Shown here: piece after piece, positions 62,708 to 64,000 of the stretch
Numbering within the stretch: the stretch's first letter is position 1
Layout of the letters: each line of letters opens with the position of its first letter
Assembly (NCBI RefSeq): GCF_002742285.1
Contig: NZ_MDGM01000012.1
Span: 1,116,001 to 1,180,000 of the forward strand
Length of the DNA: 64,000 nucleotides
Reading direction: 5' to 3'
From: Paramylibacter kogurei
Lineage (GTDB): Bacteria > Pseudomonadota > Alphaproteobacteria > Rhodobacterales > Rhodobacteraceae
Translations under genes and position numbers: made by a program
Notes under the pieces: generated by a model
Told to the model about the DNA's origin: nothing
Database searches by the model: none
What the model saw: only the letters and a program-made list of their open reading frames with translations

Positions 62708-62728
62708 ATTGGGGAAAATTTCCCCAAT
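62708..62728. promoter_or_regulatory. Perfect 21-bp palindrome upstream of small membrane protein B
   Basis: ATTGGGGAAA-A-TTTCCCCAAT is perfectly symmetric (10-1-10), 54 bases before the GTG of the next gene. Too symmetric for chance and with no T-run, it looks like a dimer-binding operator. Confidence 0.6.
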
Positions 62729-62782
62729 CGTGCACCCGCTGCCCTAACAATTTGAAAAACATCTCAAAATGAGGGGGAAGTC

Positions 62783-62956
62783 GTGGCAGTTGTTGATTTT
62801 AACCAAGGGTCTGATCCAGACGCCAGCGAAGGTTTAAATATCACCATGCGCAATATTCGCAGGTTTTCATTTACCGCACTCGTGATTGCAATCATCGGAC
62901 TTACAATGTTTGCGCCAACCATTGCGGACAGTTTCTTAGAATATTTAAAACAATAA
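62783..62956 (+). CDS. Small membrane protein B (57 aa), paralogue of A
   Basis: A 57-residue protein beginning with a GTG: an acidic polar N-terminus of about 20 residues (with NQGSDPDASEG), then IRRFSFTALVIAIIGLTMF, a P-x-IA motif and SFLEYLKQ at the end. GAGGGGG precedes the GTG by 6 bases. The helix and tail match those of the gene at 62458. It has a separate 5' region with a palindrome. Function unknown. Confidence 0.8.
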   Translation: MAVVDFNQGSDPDASEGLNITMRNIRRFSFTALVIAIIGLTMFAPTIADSFLEYLKQ

Positions 62957-62976
62957 AGGGCCCCGAAAGGCCCTTT
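62955..62976. other. Hairpin overlapping the end of small membrane protein B
   Basis: AAAGGGCC/GGCCCTTT, a perfect 8-bp stem with a 6-base loop, overlapping the stop codon. It is followed by A-runs on the plus strand and preceded by T-rich DNA on the minus strand, so it is an imperfect terminator in either direction. An inverted repeat follows at about 62999-63020 (GGGCATTCAC/GTGAATACCC, one mismatch). Confidence 0.45.
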
Positions 62977-63041
62977 AAAAATCAAAATGTCTTGGATTGG
63001 GCATTCACACTGTGAATACCCTGTCACCCAACATTGTTGGA

Positions 63042-63464
63042 TTAACCAACCAATTCTAGACCAGAGAAGAAGAATGCGATTTCTTCTGCTGCTGTTTCTG
63101 GTGCATCTGAACCGTGAACTGAATTTTCACCGATAGACAATGCAAATTCTTTGCGGATTGTGCCTGCAACTGCTTCTGCTGGGTTTGTTGCACCCATGAT
63201 TTCGCGGTTACGTGCGATTGCGTTTTCACCTTCCAGAACCTGAACAACGATTGGTTCTGAAATCATGAATTCACACAATTCGTCGAAAAATGGACGCTCA
63301 GAGTGAACGCCGTAAAATGTTTGTGCCTGTGCCAATGTCAATTGGATGCGTTTTTGTGCGATTACGCGCAAACCGCCTTCTTCGAATTTAGCAACGATTT
63401 GACCAACAAGGTTACGTTTTGTTGCGTCTGGTTTCACGATTGAAAATGTGCGTTCTAGCGCCAT
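63042..63464 (-). CDS. ndk: Nucleoside diphosphate kinase
   Basis: Converts NDPs to NTPs, 140 residues. [17 protein letters not shown], the His active site in [19 protein letters not shown] with the following [16 protein letters not shown] (H of NSVHGSD) and the Pn-loop are present. AAAGGA precedes the ATG. It ends at 63042 with no strong terminator on the minus strand. Confidence 0.97.
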   Translation of the reverse strand: MALERTFSIVKPDATKRNLVGQIVAKFEEGGLRVIAQKRIQLTLAQAQTFYGVHSERPFFDELCEFMISEPIVVQVLEGENAIARNREIMGATNPAEAVAGTIRKEFALSIGENSVHGSDAPETAAEEIAFFFSGLELVG

Positions 63465-63592
63465 GAGGAAAATCCTTTGATTTACGGTTCAACTTGCCCC
63501 GCAATCGCGGGTTCGCGCTGCCACTAGCACAGGCAATCGCAGTTGAAAAGCCTGCTGTTGACACCCCCTGCTCACTCCTGCAAAGCAGTCCC

Positions 63593-64000
63593 ATGATACG
63601 TATTGAAGACATTTCTTATTCTGTTTCCGGGCGCCAGCTGATTAGCGGCGCATCTGTTGTGATTCCTGATGGCCACAAGGTGGGTATTGTTGGGCGCAAT
63701 GGTACGGGTAAAACCACATTATTTCATTTACTTACGGGTAAATTGGCGCTGGATGACGGTGCGGTGGAACTTCCGCGCAAGGCGCGCATTGGTGGTGTCA
63801 GCCAAGAAGTGCCATCAAACGAAGTGAGCTTGCTGAACACCGTTTTGGCCGCTGATACGGAACGCAGCGAACTTTTGGCGGAATCAGAAACCGCAACCGA
63901 CCCCACCCGTATTTCGCAAATTCACGAACGCCTTGCCGATATCGATGCCTATAGCGCCGAAGCACGTGCCGCCAGCATTCTGTCTGGTCTAGGTTTTGAT
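63593..64000 (+). CDS. ABC-F family ATPase, N-terminal part (cut by window edge)
   Basis: The first 136 codons of an ABC-F ATPase. Walker A is GIVGRNGTGKTTLFHLL, preceded by the ABC start IRIEDISYSVSGRQLISGASV. The gene is open at the window end. ABC-F proteins (Uup/EttA/YheS groups) act on ribosomes; the subgroup cannot be told from this part. TTGACA lies at 63558, at a -35-like place, but no clear -10 follows. Confidence 0.88.
   Translation, partial: MIRIEDISYSVSGRQLISGASVVIPDGHKVGIVGRNGTGKTTLFHLLTGKLALDDGAVELPRKARIGGVSQEVPSNEVSLLNTVLAADTERSELLAESETATDPTRISQIHERLADIDAYSAEARAASILSGLGFD

Overview
The window looks like chromosomal DNA of a marine Rhodobacterales (Rhodobacteraceae-type) alphaproteobacterium of modest GC content. 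This rests on gene content and signals: CckA, the zeta-type ATPase inhibitor (DUF1476), zwf-pgl-pgi, a CtaA/COX15 heme A synthase, an eukaryote-type NADP isocitrate dehydrogenase, a split cobalamin-dependent methionine synthase, and an alphaproteobacterial GTTC-N7-GTTC LexA box next to recA. Almost everything is ordinary housekeeping DNA. I see no prophage, insertion sequence, integron, CRISPR array or rRNA operon.

Layout. 0-5.8 kb: rplM-rpsI, a thioesterase and an enoyl-CoA hydratase, ctaA, trmJ, a TfoX-like gene and icd. 5.8-12.4 kb: small membrane proteins, an Lrp-type regulator with a perfect palindrome before it, alaS, a MOSC protein and recA. 12.5-20.4 kb: a sulfotransferase-like gene, cckA, an RsmB-like methyltransferase, guaB, a TSUP permease, rlmE and ppx/gppA. 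20.6-25.8 kb: one half of a methionine-synthesis system (PF13769 small protein, methylenetetrahydrofolate reductase, pterin-binding methyltransferase, VOC protein, RACo-like reductive activase). 25.8-40.7 kb: marC, tRNA-Gly, pgi-pgl-zwf, a radical SAM gene, aroB-aroK, xerD, a phosphoesterase, a CorC-like protein and proX-proW-proV. 41-45.5 kb: an ABM protein, purB, the zeta inhibitor and purC-purS-purQ. 45.5-48.7 kb: dctB-dctD. 49.3-52.4 kb: the second half of the methionine system (DUF1638, corrinoid protein, homocysteine methyltransferase) and sufE. 52.5-64 kb: a lipoprotein, rnd, an EnvZ-like kinase, a large RTX protein, an NfsB-like nitroreductase, purM-purN, two tandem small membrane proteins, ndk and the start of an ABC-F gene. 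tRNA-Asn and a CAT tRNA lie in this last part.

How the genes work together. The best candidate for an under-described system is the split methionine synthase. Its homocysteine, folate and B12 modules are separate proteins encoded at two loci about 23 kb apart, and a RACo-like iron-sulfur ASKHA protein stands in for the usual SAM-dependent reactivation domain. The three enzymes that must each touch the corrinoid protein (folate methyltransferase, homocysteine methyltransferase, activase) all end in a short Gly/Arg-rich basic tail. The corrinoid protein has a strongly acidic N-terminus (15 acidic and 1 basic residue in the first 36). The reductase, DUF1638 and PF13769 proteins lack the tail. 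I propose the tails as a shared docking tag; this is inference.

Other points worth a second look: two tandem paralogous single-helix proteins of 44 and 57 residues at 62.4-63.0 kb, a 26-bp repeat placed directly after three different stop codons, a DctD regulator that has lost its GAFTGA loop, and several perfect palindromes in intergenic DNA. Purine genes (guaB, purB, purC-S-Q, purM-N) are spread along the window.
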